A stretch of DNA of 7,194 nt from CAYRGE01 sp964423985 (GCA_964423985.1 CAYRGE010000031.1:1-7194); one strand, 5' to 3'; numbered from the stretch's first letter, positions 1 to 5,715 are shown. Notes: generated by a model from the letters alone, not told the origin. A program made the numbers and translations.

Positions 1-1
1 A

Positions 2-1135
2 AGCTATGAAAGTGCTTTAAATCTGTTGAGTGCAACTTATTTAAAGCTACAAAATACTTTTAATATTGTTAATGGAATTCAAAGAAAGTACTTTACGAAA
101 GGAGATCAAGAGGGTTTTAGTGTAAGAGAAAATAAAGAAAAAATTGAAAACGCAATGAATACAGTTGCTTTGTTTGCACAAAACGATAAAAACGCCTCAC
201 ATAAAGAAATAGATATTGCACTAATTGAAGCAAGAAGTGCAATTGCTTTGACCGCCAATTCTCTCGATGCAATTAAAGACATAACGGAAACACATGCTTA
301 TCGCAATAAGGTGTCAGCAACAGAAAAGGCATTGTTAGATACTGAAAAAACAACAATAAATACAGCATCATTAAGTATTGCAAATAGCCAGCGGGTTATC
401 TCTTCAACAAAACTAACTAATCAAGCAAGCATAAATACAGCACAAACAAGAAAGTTTTCTATGCAAGGACAACTCAAGAGTGCTAAAAATGTTCTTGATA
501 TTAAAAAAGCAGGTCCGCGAAAAACAGACATTGATGTGTATAACGCACAAATAGCACAAGCTAAATCTAGGATTAGGTTGTTGGACAAGCAAATACGAGA
601 GTCTACGCTTATAAGCCCAATAGATGGAGTAGTTGCACACATAAACAGAAAAACAGGAGAAATATCTCAAGCACCTAGTCCAGTTATTTCTGTGGTTTCG
701 TCAGGAGATTTTCAAATAGAAGCTTTTATTTACGAAGAAGATGTCGTAAAGATTGCAACAGGGGATCTTGTAGATGTAGTTTTTGTTGCATTTCCAGACG
801 AAACTTTTAGAGGGAAAATAGTATCAATAAATCCAACAGAAAAATTAATTGATAGAGTTGTTTACTATGAAATAACAATAGGAGCTCTTGAGGGGTTGCC
901 AGCTGAAATTAAGCCGGGAATGTCTGTTGATATTGCAATAAAAACTGCCCTCAGGGAAAATGTATTAATTGTTCCCGAGGATGCGATAAGTAGAATAGAT
1001 GGTCAATATGTCGTGCGTGTTTTTAAGGACGGTGAAATAAAAGAGAGAAAAATAGAGATTGGATTAGAGGGTGATAACAATATGGTGGAAATTATTTCTG
1101 GACTGGAAGAAGGTGAAAAGATAGTGAAAAAGTAA
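2..1135 (+). CDS. Membrane-fusion (HlyD/MacA-like) periplasmic adaptor subunit of an ABC exporter, 5'-truncated by window edge
   Basis: The frame is open to the first base, so the true start lies upstream; a TTG at 26 is only an internal codon. 377 residues are visible. Residues 1-170 are helix-rich and Ala/Ser/Thr/Lys-rich, as in the long alpha-hairpin of these adaptors. Residues 170-225 form the second half of a lipoyl-like domain (KKAGPRKTDI, then STLISPIDGVVAHINRKTGE). Residues 235-295 fit the beta-barrel (IEAFIYEEDVVKIATGDLVD), and 320-377 the membrane-proximal domain (LIVPEDAIS to GLEEGEKIVKK). Known role of the family: it joins an ABC transporter to the extracytoplasmic side and gates export of peptides, lipids or drugs. 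An ABC ATPase starts 3 nt downstream and a MacB-type permease follows, so the three genes form one exporter. The substrate cannot be read from sequence. Any signal anchor lies outside the window. Confidence 0.88.
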   Translation, partial: SYESALNLLSATYLKLQNTFNIVNGIQRKYFTKGDQEGFSVRENKEKIENAMNTVALFAQNDKNASHKEIDIALIEARSAIALTANSLDAIKDITETHAYRNKVSATEKALLDTEKTTINTASLSIANSQRVISSTKLTNQASINTAQTRKFSMQGQLKSAKNVLDIKKAGPRKTDIDVYNAQIAQAKSRIRLLDKQIRESTLISPIDGVVAHINRKTGEISQAPSPVISVVSSGDFQIEAFIYEEDVVKIATGDLVDVVFVAFPDETFRGKIVSINPTEKLIDRVVYYEITIGALEGLPAEIKPGMSVDIAIKTALRENVLIVPEDAISRIDGQYVVRVFKDGEIKERKIEIGLEGDNNMVEIISGLEEGEKIVKK

Positions 1136-1138
1136 ACA

Positions 1139-1819
1139 ATGAACAAAACCCCATTAATAAAAATAGAAAATGTTTGGAAGATTTACCAATTAGGTAAAAT
1201 AGAATTACCAGTTTTAAAAGGTGTTAGCCTAGAGGTTGCTCGTGGAAGTTTTGTGTCAATAATGGGTCCCTCTGGTTCTGGGAAATCGTCACTACTACAC
1301 ATTCTTAGTTGTTTAGATACACCAACAAAAGGGAGTGTTTTTTTGGAAGATAAAGATGTTTCTAACTTGTCCAAAGACGAATTAGCCGGAATTAGAAATA
1401 GAAAAATTGGTTTCGTTTTTCAACGATTTAATTTACTACCTAATTTCAACGCATTTGAAAATGTTGCTTTTCCTATGGTTTTTCAGGGAATTAAAGAAGC
1501 AGTAAGAGAAAAAAAAGCAAAAGAGATTCTCGCTTCAGTTGGTTTAAAAAACAGACTTTTACACAGACCAAACGAGCTTTCAGGGGGTGAGCAGCAAAGA
1601 GTTGCTATTGCAAGGGCATTGGCTAATAATCCAGAAATAATAGTAGCCGACGAACCAACAGGTAGTGTTGATTCTAGGATTGGAAAACAAATTATGGAAA
1701 TTCTAACTAAACTACACCAAGAACATAACAAAACGATTATTATGGTTACACATGACTACGATATTGCTAAACAATATAGTCAGAGAGTAATAAACATAAA
1801 AGATGGGTTAATGGTGTGA
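1139..1819 (+). CDS. ABC transporter ATP-binding protein, MacB/LolD family
   Basis: 226 residues, the usual length for a free-standing LolD/MacB-type ATPase. Visible motifs are Walker A GPSGSGKS (43-50), Q-loop Gln95 in FVFQRFNLLP, signature LSGGEQQR (147-154), Walker B IIVADE (167-172) and the H-loop His205 in MVTHD, so it should bind and hydrolyse ATP. The D-loop reads GSVDS, where family members usually have GNLDS or GALDS; this is a mild oddity. It would sit on the cytoplasmic face and power the permease encoded at 1909. The ATG is 3 nt after the adaptor stop, without a Shine-Dalgarno at normal distance, so translational coupling is likely. The stop is TGA after the conserved VINIKDGLMV end. 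Family assignment is certain; substrate is unknown. Confidence 0.95.
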   Translation: MNKTPLIKIENVWKIYQLGKIELPVLKGVSLEVARGSFVSIMGPSGSGKSSLLHILSCLDTPTKGSVFLEDKDVSNLSKDELAGIRNRKIGFVFQRFNLLPNFNAFENVAFPMVFQGIKEAVREKKAKEILASVGLKNRLLHRPNELSGGEQQRVAIARALANNPEIIVADEPTGSVDSRIGKQIMEILTKLHQEHNKTIIMVTHDYDIAKQYSQRVINIKDGLMV

Positions 1820-1850
1820 TTTTGTACGCTTTTTATATATAAAAATACCT

Positions 1851-1890
1851 TAATAAGCAAAATTTCAATCACGCCTTGCTTATTATTTTT
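1851..1890 (+). terminator. Terminator-like hairpin inside the exporter operon
   Basis: A perfect 10-bp inverted repeat (TAATAAGCAA at 1851-1860 with TTGCTTATTA at 1876-1885) encloses a 15-nt loop and is followed at once by five T (1886-1890). This is the geometry of a weak intrinsic terminator: the stem has only two G-C pairs and the loop is long. It lies between the ATPase and the permease genes, so it may reduce, not stop, permease transcription, or protect the 3' end of the upstream mRNA. Confidence 0.5.
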
Positions 1891-1908
1891 ACAACTTAAC
1901 AAACTATA

Positions 1909-3123
1909 ATGCTTAAAGAACATATTAAAATAGCCATAAAAAATCTTTACACAAGATCTTTAAGAAGCTGGCTGACCATACTCGGTGTGGTTATCGGTGT
2001 TTTTTTAGTCGTAGCACTATTGGCTCTTTCTGAGGGCATAAAAAAGGCTGTTTTAGTTCAACTAAAGACAATGGGTGAAGATGTGCTTATGGTTTTACCA
2101 GGAGAAGGTGGTGATATATTTACCGCAATGATGGGTGGTTTAATGCTCACAGATAAAGACATTAAGGCCATGGAGCGCGCTGATGGAGTTGAGTTAGTTG
2201 TGCCTATGTTGTGGAGAGCTGAAACAGCAAGACATGACGGTGAAGCAAAGACGGTTTCTTTAATGGGATATCCGAGAGAAAAAGCTCAAGATTTTTTGAG
2301 AACAGATATGGGCTTTGCTTTGGTTGAAGGAGAGTGGCCTAGGCACGGAAGAAGAGAGGTTATGGTTGGCAATATAGTGCCGAAGGATATTTTCCCAGGA
2401 GCAGAAATAGGTGACGATATTCTGATTGACGGAAAAAGATTTAAGATAACTGGTGTTTTAAGGACAATGGGAAACAAGCAAGATGACTCTTTGATTGGTT
2501 TAGATATGCCTTTTTTCCAACAAATTACTGGTATAAGTAGGGGTGCGCAATTTGCTTCAATAAAGATTGAAAAAGGATACAATCCAGAAGAAGTGAGTGC
2601 CAATATTACAAAAAAAATGGAAGACACAAGGAAGAGAGCTCGTGGTAGCGAAGATTTGCCTGCTTTTACTATTTTTACAACTGAAAATGCAATTGATGTT
2701 GCTGGTGATATATTATTTTTGCTTCAAGTAATGATTTTTGGAGTAGCTTCAATTGCTGTGGTGGTTGGCGGTATTGGAATAATGAATACAATGTATACAT
2801 CTGTCCGTGAGCGAACCAAAGAAATAGGAATTATACAAGCCGTGGGAGCGAAAAACTCAGATATCACTAAAATCTTTCTCATAGAGTCTGGCCTTATTGG
2901 CCTTATTGGAGGCACTGGAGGTGTGGTATTAGGAATGGCACTAGCAGAGGCAGTTGAATTTTACCTTCAAATACATCCAGTGTTTCAAATGGAAGCAGTC
3001 ATTTCTCCAACGCTTGTAATTTCAAGTTTAGTAGCATCGTGTGTTCTTGGTTGTTTGGCAGGTTTTTTGCCCACAAGACAAGCAACTAAACTAAATCCAG
3101 TTGACGCATTGAGGTATGAATAG
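1909..3123 (+). CDS. ABC transporter permease, MacB/FtsX family
   Basis: 404 residues with the MacB_PCD/FtsX layout. One membrane helix is near the N-terminus (about 20-42, WLTILGVVIGVFLVVALLAL). A large extracytoplasmic domain follows (about 45-265). Three C-terminal helices lie at about 270-293, 327-349 and 366-388. The hallmark segment between helices 2 and 3 is clear: GIGIMNTMYTSVRERTKEIG (288-307) followed by IIQAVGAK, and the protein ends with LPTRQATKLNPVDALRYE, both typical of MacB-type permeases. It pairs with the ATPase at 1139 and the adaptor at 2. In an organism without an outer membrane it would act at the cell membrane as a mechanotransmission-type exporter of peptides or lipids; this is inference. 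The ATG has no Shine-Dalgarno upstream. Confidence 0.93.
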   Translation: MLKEHIKIAIKNLYTRSLRSWLTILGVVIGVFLVVALLALSEGIKKAVLVQLKTMGEDVLMVLPGEGGDIFTAMMGGLMLTDKDIKAMERADGVELVVPMLWRAETARHDGEAKTVSLMGYPREKAQDFLRTDMGFALVEGEWPRHGRREVMVGNIVPKDIFPGAEIGDDILIDGKRFKITGVLRTMGNKQDDSLIGLDMPFFQQITGISRGAQFASIKIEKGYNPEEVSANITKKMEDTRKRARGSEDLPAFTIFTTENAIDVAGDILFLLQVMIFGVASIAVVVGGIGIMNTMYTSVRERTKEIGIIQAVGAKNSDITKIFLIESGLIGLIGGTGGVVLGMALAEAVEFYLQIHPVFQMEAVISPTLVISSLVASCVLGCLAGFLPTRQATKLNPVDALRYE

Positions 3124-3332
3124 TAAGTCTAAATAAACAATAAAAACACCACAATCACAAAAACAAATACCCATTATTTTATCCAGTTTCTTTTTAATAA
3201 AAACACAGTTTGTTGAAACAACAACTCTGGATTGCTTCGTATCTCGCAATGACAAGATAGTGTTCGTAATGACACAACCGCTTGCTTTGACATGCAACTG
3301 TTCGCTTTGACAAACAACTACTCGCAAAAGGA
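3124..3332. other. Intergenic region after the exporter operon; no gene seen
   Basis: A/T-rich and non-coding on both strands. The part 3124-3206 shows nothing recognisable. A bulged hairpin at 3207-3226 (AGTTTGTTG, loop AAA, CAACAACT) is followed by a T-run only when read on the minus strand, where no gene ends. The rest holds the repeats listed separately. No clear terminator for the exporter operon is visible. Confidence 0.6.
3227..3254 (-). repeat. Copy of a widespread interspersed palindromic repeat (GTCATTGCGAG...CGAAGCAATC type)
   Basis: Read on the minus strand this is TGTCATTGCGAG then ATACGAAGCAATCCAG, with ATTGC/GCAAT as the inverted core (3231-3235 and 3246-3250). From memory, near-identical elements are scattered through many unrelated bacterial genomes and give spurious peptides reading 'SLRGTKQS'. 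Here the minus strand reads SLRDTKQS. The copy lacks the middle GAGCGAAGCGAC-like part of fuller copies, so it is shortened. Confidence 0.6.
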
Positions 3333-3338
3333 TTGACA
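3244..3338 (+). repeat. Degenerate direct repeat array with TGACA core at 18-26 bp spacing
   Basis: Five TGACA cores occur at 3250, 3270, 3288, 3308 and 3334, with spacings of 20, 18, 20 and 26 bp. The flanks are similar: TCGCAATGACA, TCGTAATGACA, TTGCTTTGACA, TCGCTTTGACA, and TCGC followed later by ATTGACA. The last core is the -35 box of the rplJ promoter. The array may derive from decay of the interspersed repeat at 3227, or may be a regulator or alternative -35 array. Confidence 0.55.
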
Positions 3339-3360
3339 AAATATTGTAATCATATAATAT
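3333..3360 (+). promoter_or_regulatory. Sigma-70-type promoter of the rplJ-rplL operon
   Basis: A perfect -35 TTGACA (3333-3338) is followed by TATAAT (3353-3358, 14-bp spacer) or the overlapping TAATAT (3355-3360, 16-bp spacer, better spacing). Transcription would start near 3365-3368, just at the base of the RNA leader that follows, which supports the assignment. Confidence 0.7.
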
Positions 3361-3364
3361 TGAA

Positions 3365-3427
3365 ATAAAGCTGTAGATAATAGGCGCGGAAGATTCCTAA
3401 ATAAGCCCTATTGAGGTTTATGTGATT
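3365..3427 (+). ncRNA. Ribosomal protein L10 leader (cis-regulatory RNA)
   Basis: The order GTAGATAATAGGCGC, a small hairpin (GGA at 3388, AGAT, TCC), TAAATAAGCCCTATTGAGG follows the L10-leader pattern I recall from Firmicutes (GUAGAC.aGUAGGUGC...CUUAAU..CCUaCCGAGG). Helices seen are ATAAA 3365-3369 with TTTAT 3417-3421, and AATAGG 3379-3384 with CCTATT 3407-3412. It lies between a promoter and rplJ and ends in an attenuator. In the known system L10, or the L10-L12 complex, binds this RNA and lowers its own synthesis. The family match is by recall only; position and helices are seen directly. Confidence 0.72.
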
Positions 3428-3439
3428 AAATTTTATTGC

Positions 3440-3476
3440 AAAAACTCAGCTTTTAAGTTGGGTTTTTTGTTTTTTT
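3440..3476 (+). terminator. Intrinsic attenuator of the L10 leader
   Basis: An 11-bp stem pairs AAAAACTCAGC (3440-3450) with GTTGGGTTTTT (3457-3467), including two G-U pairs, around the loop TTTTAA. A T-rich tail to 3476 follows. It stands between the leader and rplJ, so readthrough must be regulated. TTGAGGTTT (3411-3419), the 3' strand of the leader base, can pair instead with AAACTCAG (3442-3449), which would block this hairpin. That gives a simple on/off switch. Confidence 0.78.
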
Positions 3477-3523
3477 AAGTGTAAAATTTATTATAAGAAT
3501 TTTTAAGAACTTATTTTATACTT

Positions 3524-3561
3524 AAGACCACTAAATAAGACCACTAAATAAACTACTAAAT
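3524..3561 (+). repeat. 13-bp tandem repeat (3 copies) in the rplJ 5' UTR
   Basis: AAGACCACTAAAT occurs twice exactly (3524-3536 and 3537-3549), then once as AAACTACTAAAT (3550-3561). It ends 6 nt before the rplJ ATG and replaces any Shine-Dalgarno. It could be slippage-prone, or an A-rich unstructured ribosome landing site. Confidence 0.8.
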
Positions 3562-3567
3562 TAAATT

Positions 3568-4074
3568 ATGGCAATATCAAGACATAAAAAAGAAGAAATA
3601 GTTGCAAACATAAAAGACGCCATAAAACAATCAGAGTCTGTTGTTTTTGTAAATTTTCACGGGCTTGGCGTAATAGACACAACAAAATTACGAAGCAGTC
3701 TTCGCGAGGAAAATATTGGTTATGTGGTTGCAAAAAAAAGCCTCATTAAAAGAGCATTAGAATCTTCAAAAATAGAAGGGGATTTACCAGTACTGGAAGG
3801 AGAGCTCGCAATTGCCTATGCAGGCGATCTATTATCTCCAGCTAGGGGTGTGTTTAATTTTCACAAAAAACACAAAGATAAAATTAATATACTTGGTGGT
3901 GTTTTTGAGGGTCGATACATGGATCAGTCAGAAATGACAGCAATAGCGTCTATACCACCACTTCAAGTTTTGTATGGGCAATTTGTAAATCTTATAAATT
4001 CACCGATTCACCGATTTGCCGTTGTGTTAAGCGAAATTGCAAAAAGCAAAGATATCGCGGGGCAGAATAGTTAG
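3568..4074 (+). CDS. rplJ: 50S ribosomal protein L10
   Basis: 168 residues, normal for bacterial L10. The N-terminal rRNA-binding domain is visible: VVFVNFHGLGVIDTTKLRSSLRE (25-47) matches the family's 'V.(D/N)(Y/F).GL(T)V...LR..LR' block, and YVVAKKSLIKRAL (52-64) matches 'VVKNTL..RA'. GGVFEGRYMD (110-119) and IPPLQVLYGQFVNLI (129-143) follow. The C-terminal helix (about 144-162, NSPIHRFAVVLSEIAKSK) is where L7/L12 dimers dock in the family. L10 anchors the L7/L12 stalk on 23S rRNA and binds its own mRNA leader. rplL follows after 51 nt in the same transcription unit. The ATG is preceded by tandem A/T-rich repeats and no Shine-Dalgarno; the start is fixed by the conserved MAISRHKKEEIV N-terminus. 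Confidence 0.96.
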   Translation: MAISRHKKEEIVANIKDAIKQSESVVFVNFHGLGVIDTTKLRSSLREENIGYVVAKKSLIKRALESSKIEGDLPVLEGELAIAYAGDLLSPARGVFNFHKKHKDKINILGGVFEGRYMDQSEMTAIASIPPLQVLYGQFVNLINSPIHRFAVVLSEIAKSKDIAGQNS

Positions 4075-4125
4075 GTTAAGAAACATAAAGAATTTTTTAT
4101 TATTTAAAATTATAAATTTAGTATT

Positions 4126-4689
4126 ATGACAGATGCAGAAAAAAAAGTAGAAATAAAAAAAGAAGAAACTACGAGTGAAAAAGTAGAAACAGTAGTAAAA
4201 GAAGAAAAAAAGGAAGAAAGTAAAAAACACAAAGATGGTGATGCTTCAAAAAAAGAAGAGCCTAAGGAGGTTGCAGAAAAAAACACAGAGGCCGTAAACA
4301 AAGATATAGAAGAAGTGGATGTGCCTGCAAAATTTAAAGACCTTGTTGAAATGGTTGAAAATATGTCGGTGATTGAGCTTCATGAACTTGTAAAATTGCT
4401 TGAAAAGAAATTTGGTGTATCTGCCGCTGCTGTAGCTGTAGCTGGTAATGCTGGTGGAGAAAGTGAATCTGAAGAAAAAGACTCATTTGATGTTGAGCTT
4501 ACTAGTGTTGGTGACAAAAAAATTGCTGTTATAAAGGCAATAAAAGAGGTTCTGGGGCTTGGGCTCAAAGAAGCAAAAGATTTTGTTGATGGTGCTCCGA
4601 CTGTACTTAAAGAAGGAATGAATAAAGCGGAAGCCGAAGAATTTAAAAGTAAGATTGATGCAGCAGGAGGGCAAGCTACTCTTAAGTAG
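4126..4689 (+). CDS. rplL: 50S ribosomal protein L7/L12 with a long Lys/Glu-rich N-terminal extension
   Basis: 187 residues against about 120-130 in most bacteria. Residues 66-105 (VPAKFKDLVEMVENMSVIELHELVKLLEKKFGVSAAAVAVAG) are the dimerising domain that docks on L10. Residues 106-118 are the hinge. Residues 119-187 are the factor-binding domain with the conserved KIAVIKAIKEVLGLGLKEAK and a GGQATLK end. The protein recruits translation GTPases to the ribosome. The extra 1-63 segment is low-complexity, with 33 of 63 residues Lys or Glu, and looks disordered or helical. GTG codons at 4315 and 4321 could give a normal-length protein but have no Shine-Dalgarno at useful distance; the ATG at 4126 fits the rplJ spacing. 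The extension reads in frame without a stop, so I take it as translated. Confidence 0.94.
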   Translation: MTDAEKKVEIKKEETTSEKVETVVKEEKKEESKKHKDGDASKKEEPKEVAEKNTEAVNKDIEEVDVPAKFKDLVEMVENMSVIELHELVKLLEKKFGVSAAAVAVAGNAGGESESEEKDSFDVELTSVGDKKIAVIKAIKEVLGLGLKEAKDFVDGAPTVLKEGMNKAEAEEFKSKIDAAGGQATLK

Positions 4690-4701
4690 CTTAATAGCAA
4701 A

Positions 4702-4729
4702 AAACTAACTGAAATTTAGTTTAATTTTT
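4702..4729 (+). terminator. Weak candidate terminator after rplL
   Basis: AAACTAA (4702-4708) pairs perfectly with TTAGTTT (4716-4722) around a 7-nt loop, followed by AATTTTT. The stem is short and has one G-C pair, so termination would be inefficient and some transcripts may run into the gene at 4781. Confidence 0.4.
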
Positions 4730-4780
4730 ACCACTAAAGTTCTTTTTCTTGTTGCGCAAAATAGTTATACCAATAAAGAT

Positions 4781-5407
4781 ATGAAGATTCTTGAACAACT
4801 TTTTGATAGTAGGGCGCGACTGCGTTTAATGCGTTTGTTTTTGCTAAATCCACAGAATGTTTTTGAGATAAAAGATCTTGTAATTCGCACAAAAGAAAAA
4901 GACCAGATTGTGCGCAAGGAAATTAATATTCTTGAAAAAACAAGTTTTGTTAAAAAAATAAGAATTTTGGATTGTGTGGTTAAAAAACCAAACACAAAGA
5001 AAAATACAAAAAAACATATTTTTGGTTTGCAACTTAATCAATCGTTTCCCTATTTAGAAGAAATAGAAAGACTTCTCACTGTTTCCGCATCTCTTAAGAA
5101 CGAGGACATTATAAGTAAAATAAAAAAAGCTGGCAATATAAAACTAGTGGTGCTATCAGGCATATTCATAAGAGAGAGCGATAGTGTTGTTGATATTTTG
5201 ATTGTAGGCGATAAAATTAAAAAACATGTGGTAGAAAGTGCACTTGGTTCAATTGAAGCAGAACTTGGTAAAGAGCTCACCTATGCTTTTTTTGAAACAA
5301 ATGACTTCAAGTACAGGATTGGTGTTTACGATAAGTTTATTAGAGATATTTTTGATTATCCTCATAAAAAAATCATCAACAAACTAAACATCTTAAATGA
5401 TAAATAA
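4781..5407 (+). CDS. Winged-helix transcriptional regulator with a degenerate nucleotidyltransferase-like domain
   Basis: 208 residues. The N-terminal part (1-65, MKILEQLFDSRARLRLMRLFLLNP, FEIKDLVIRTKE, VRKEINILEKTSFVKK) has the pattern of a winged helix-turn-helix: a start helix, a short helix-turn-helix, then a long recognition helix ending in a Lys/Arg-rich wing. A linker (66-90) leads to 118-190, where IKLVVLSGIFI.ESDSVVDILIVGD resembles the MNT/antitoxin-type nucleotidyltransferase core 'GS......D.DLLV'. Here the Ser after Gly127 is Ile and the first metal-binding Asp is Val136; only Asp138 remains. It is therefore probably catalytically dead and may sense a ligand or form dimers. I recall such proteins as common in CPR genomes, but no target is known to me. 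No Shine-Dalgarno precedes the ATG. Confidence 0.72.
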   Translation: MKILEQLFDSRARLRLMRLFLLNPQNVFEIKDLVIRTKEKDQIVRKEINILEKTSFVKKIRILDCVVKKPNTKKNTKKHIFGLQLNQSFPYLEEIERLLTVSASLKNEDIISKIKKAGNIKLVVLSGIFIRESDSVVDILIVGDKIKKHVVESALGSIEAELGKELTYAFFETNDFKYRIGVYDKFIRDIFDYPHKKIINKLNILNDK

Positions 5408-5685
5408 ATTATCCACACCTAGGGGTGTTGTTCTGTTTGTCTTTATTGATATTATTAAAAGAAGCTACTGTTGTATAAAAATAGGTTTGCTTGTTGAGTT
5501 TATTAATTCTACCTAAGGCATTGTGGTGTTTGTGTGGAGTAGAAAAATTAAAAAACTTAACAAAAAGATGTGTTGTGCATCTTTGAGCACTTGCAAAAAA
5601 TGTTATTGTGTCGGTGCTTATGATATGTGAATTAACTTCATTGCTGTAGTAGGTGTTTTATTTTAGCAGTACGCCATTCCTCTTG
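5408..5685. other. Intergenic region (320 nt in all, to 5727) with hairpins and a perfect DnaA box; no gene called
   Basis: The + strand is G/T-rich. Seen here: TTATCCACA (5409-5417), a perfect DnaA box by the E. coli consensus, two bases after the previous stop; a hairpin AAAGATG/CATCTTT (5564-5570, 5578-5584); a wider pairing AGCAC (5586-5590) with GTGCT (5614-5618); and a 20-codon Cys-rich reading frame at 5568-5630. None amounts to a gene I can support. Confidence 0.6.
5415..5428 (+). terminator. Possible terminator of the regulator gene
   Basis: ACACC (5415-5419) pairs with GGTGT (5424-5428) around the loop TAGG, eight bases after the stop. The following 20 nt are T-rich but interrupted, so this is a weak candidate. 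It overlaps the DnaA-box-like sequence. Confidence 0.35.
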
Positions 5686-5715
5686 TTTACTTGAGACTAA
5701 GTATGGTGTTATAAA
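5686..5715 (+). promoter_or_regulatory. Promoter with extended -10 directly before the membrane-channel gene
   Basis: TTTACT (5686-5691, 4 of 6 with TTGACA), an 18-bp spacer, and the extended -10 TGTTATAAA (5707-5715). The predicted start near 5721-5723 would leave only 5-7 nt before the ATG at 5728, so the mRNA would be almost leaderless. This agrees with the lack of a Shine-Dalgarno. Confidence 0.5.

Noticed and set aside
26..28. TTG at 26 as the start of the adaptor gene
   Set aside because: The frame continues open and in family character to the first base of the window, so the gene is cut by the edge.
1817..1819. UGA recoded as glycine (code 25, as in Gracilibacteria/Absconditabacteria)
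   Set aside because: No other in-frame TGA occurs in any gene of the window; glycines use GGN throughout, and the ATPase is full length at this stop.
3244..3338. CRISPR-like array
   Set aside because: Repeats are only about 11 bp and degenerate, with 7-15 bp between them; no cas genes are near.
3091..3339. 82-codon minus-strand ORF
   Set aside because: It is made by the interspersed repeat (SLRDTKQS) and the TGACA array, and overlaps the rplJ promoter region; no family resemblance.
4027..4301. Phe/Ser-rich minus-strand ORFs opposite rplL
   Set aside because: They are the antisense of the Lys/Glu-rich L7/L12 extension, and have no support of their own.
4315..4323. GTG codons as true start of rplL
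   Set aside because: They would give a normal-length L7/L12, but there is no ribosome site at useful spacing, and the upstream frame is open back to an ATG well placed after rplJ.
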